From the NCBI GenBank assembly GCA_001898095.1, contig MKSH01000041.1, positions 17,047 through 22,471 of the forward strand: a DNA stretch of 5,425 bases, read 5' to 3'. The stretch is from Solirubrobacterales bacterium 70-9. GTDB lineage: Bacteria; Actinomycetota; Thermoleophilia; Solirubrobacterales; 70-9. Below, in pieces: positions 4,158 through 5,425 of the stretch (positions are counted from its first letter, which is position 1; every line of letters starts with the position of its first letter). The notes below the pieces were generated by a model. That model ran no database searches. It was given only the letters and a program-made list of their open reading frames with translations, and had not been told where the DNA came from. Made by a program: the position numbers and the translations under genes.

Positions 4158-5425
4158 TCAGGCCGACTTCTTGCCGTGCTTCTTGTGCTTGCCCTTGGAC
4201 TTCTTGACGTGCTTCTTCAGCTTCACGCAGCGCGCCTTGCCCTTCACCTTGCGCTTGGCGAAGCCCTTCTTGCACTTCAGCGGCTTCGAGACCTTCTTCA
4301 CGGCGGCCACCGCGCCGGCTGGGGCAGGCACCGATGCCGTGGTCGTCGTCGCCGGAGGATCGGTGACCGGCCCGGGGATCAACGCCAGCGAGGCGTCGAT
4401 GGCGGCGATGTTCGCGCCCGAGAAGACCGTGATCGGCGAGGCCGTCGCGTAGGTCGGCTGCCCGGCCCACCACTGGGTCGAGTACGTGTCGACGATCGGC
4501 GTCGCGTCGGGGAACTCGCCCGGCGCGGCCGAGAAGACGACCTTGAAGCTGCCCGGCCAGACGGCGATGAAGCGGTAGGCGCCGGAAGTCGGCGTCGTCA
4601 GGCAGGCGAGCGACCCGAAGACGTTCGCTTCGGTGAGGCAGACCCGGACCCCAGCCACCGGCGTGCCGGTCGCCGCGACGCGGACGGTCCCCGAGATCTG
4701 GCCGCCGGTCTTCAGTTTGGCGTTGACGGTCCCGTGGCCGCCGGCGGAGAGGGTGACCGGTTCCGGCGTTTCCCAGATTTCCTTGTTCGGATAGGAGAGC
4801 GACAGCAGGTTGCGGCTGGTCCCCTGAGCCGCGAAGGTGAGCAGCCACTGGCCGGCGGGCAGTTCCGGGAATCCGTACTTGCCGTCGGTGCCGGTGGTTT
4901 CGCAGCGCGATCCGGTGACGCCGACCTGCGTGGCGCAGACTTTGACCCCGGGGACCGGCAGTTCGGTGTCGGCGGCGGTGACCGTGCCGCTGATGCTGCC
5001 CGGCCCGCTGGGCGGCTTCTGCAGCACCGCGTCGATGCCGGACGTGGTCGCGCCGGCGGCGACCGAGATCGCCGTGGCGCCGGCCGCGGAGCTCGCGCCC
5101 GAGTACCACTGGGTGAAGTAATCGGCCGGGGGGCTGAATTTCACCGTGTACTGGCCCGCCGTCAGACCGCCGATTTCGTATCCGCCGGTCGCTTCGGTCG
5201 TGTCGCAGAACGTGCCGACGACGCCCATCTGTTCGCCGCACACTTCGACCCCGGTGACCGGCTGGCCGGTTTTTTCCGCAGTGACCGTCCCCTTGATCGC
5301 CCCAGGTCCGGGCGGCGGCACCTTGATCAGGCTCGCGTCGACGCCCGGGGCGACGGTTCCGGCCGCAACCAAGACCGGCGTCGCCAGGTCCGCCGACGCG
5401 GCGCCCGAGTACCACTGCGTGAAGT
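4158..5425 (-). CDS. Secreted CarboxypepD_reg-like repeat protein, C-terminal part (5'-truncated by window)
   Basis: 421 complete codons are visible (numbered from Phe at 5421-5423), with the frame open at the window edge. The TTG at 5370-5372 is an internal Leu, because the preceding residues FTQWYSGA continue the repeat pattern. Three full repeats of about 100 residues lie at 39-139, 140-240 and 241-351, after the tail of a fourth. Each starts G-x-I-x-GTV, then P-V-x-GV-x-VC, a second Cys 11-12 residues on, a GxY turn, and GQ/GS plus a final strand; this matches carboxypeptidase-regulatory-like beta-sandwich domains. Most units end with a QWYSG or QWWAG segment and a V-x-AG...IDA strand. 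A Pro/Thr/Ala linker (352-376) leads to a Lys-rich tail (377-421) with two cysteines 15 residues apart. It is probably exported and acts as a surface or adhesive fibre; the signal peptide and any catalytic or binding domain would lie outside the window. dtd follows 19 bases after the stop. Confidence 0.85.
   Translation of the reverse strand, partial: FTQWYSGAASADLATPVLVAAGTVAPGVDASLIKVPPPGPGAIKGTVTAEKTGQPVTGVEVCGEQMGVVGTFCDTTEATGGYEIGGLTAGQYTVKFSPPADYFTQWYSGASSAAGATAISVAAGATTSGIDAVLQKPPSGPGSISGTVTAADTELPVPGVKVCATQVGVTGSRCETTGTDGKYGFPELPAGQWLLTFAAQGTSRNLLSLSYPNKEIWETPEPVTLSAGGHGTVNAKLKTGGQISGTVRVAATGTPVAGVRVCLTEANVFGSLACLTTPTSGAYRFIAVWPGSFKVVFSAAPGEFPDATPIVDTYSTQWWAGQPTYATASPITVFSGANIAAIDASLALIPGPVTDPPATTTTASVPAPAGAVAAVKKVSKPLKCKKGFAKRKVKGKARCVKLKKHVKKSKGKHKKHGKKSA
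4161..4274 (-). other. Cationic Cys-bearing C-terminal tail of the repeat protein
   Basis: The last 38 codons encode 17 Lys, 2 Arg and 3 His. The sequence opens with CKKGFAKRKVKGKARC, with Cys at both ends (Cys-x14-Cys), and continues as alternating Lys and His/Gly/Ser. It has no hydrophobic stretch and no LPXTG. It could bind an anionic wall polymer or DNA, or be a sorting tail. From memory, similar Lys-rich tails with a CKKGF start occur on other secreted proteins of deep actinobacteria, but I cannot verify that here. Confidence 0.55.
5095..5425 (-). repeat. Near-identical 25-base segments, one repeat unit apart
   Basis: 5095-5119 and 5401-5425 are identical at 24 of 25 positions and lie exactly 306 bases (102 codons) apart. 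Both encode FTQWYSGA in the repeat protein; the one difference (5112 versus 5418) is synonymous, ACC versus ACG for Thr. This marks the tandem-repeat period at DNA level, and the array continues past the window edge. Confidence 0.7.

Noticed and set aside
4039..5415. 458-codon minus-strand frame overlapping the repeat protein and dtd
   Set aside because: It is an Arg/Gly-rich shadow in another frame; the overlapped frames carry clear domain repeats and the dtd motifs.

Overview
The window is GC-rich (codon third positions almost all G or C). Its gene content is an actinobacterial mix: an Excalibur protein, Thr/Pro-rich envelope proteins, carboxypeptidase-regulatory-like repeats ending in a Lys-rich tail, and promoters of the TANNNT type placed 6-7 bases before start codons. 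A deep-branching actinobacterium such as one of the Thermoleophilia fits best. That placement is an inference from style, not from a marker gene.

Layout. (1) 1-351, plus: 3' end of a regulator with a LuxR/GerE-type helix-turn-helix, cut by the window edge. (2) 367-1214, minus: a two-gene operon with a good -35/-10 promoter (1272-1300). It encodes a 67-residue exported small protein and a 213-residue secreted Excalibur-domain protein, with two bases between them. (3) 1375-2301, minus: a 308-residue type I membrane protein with signal peptide, long Thr/Ser/Pro mucin-like ectodomain, one C-terminal membrane helix and an aromatic/basic tail. (4) 2302-2601: a 300-base divergent intergenic region. 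(5) 2602-2883, plus: a 93-residue two-helix membrane protein. (6) 2889-4138, minus: dtd (D-aminoacyl-tRNA deacylase) and an alpha/beta hydrolase, overlapping by four bases (GTGA). (7) 4158-5425, minus: C-terminal part of a large secreted protein with CarboxypepD_reg-like repeats and a strongly cationic tail, cut by the window edge.

How it fits together. Five of the eight genes are exported or membrane proteins, so the window is mainly an envelope locus with a housekeeping proofreading gene (dtd) inside it. Three genes (308-aa protein, 93-aa protein, dtd) have a TANNNT -10 box only 6-7 bases before the start codon and no Shine-Dalgarno sequence, which suggests leaderless mRNAs. The downstream genes of the two operons, and the first gene of the Excalibur operon, have Shine-Dalgarno sequences instead.

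I see no CRISPR array, transposon, tRNA, rRNA or obvious defence system. The most interesting items are the exported small protein coupled to the Excalibur gene, the cationic Cys-bearing tail of the repeat protein, the mucin-like type I protein, and the recurrent leaderless promoter layout.
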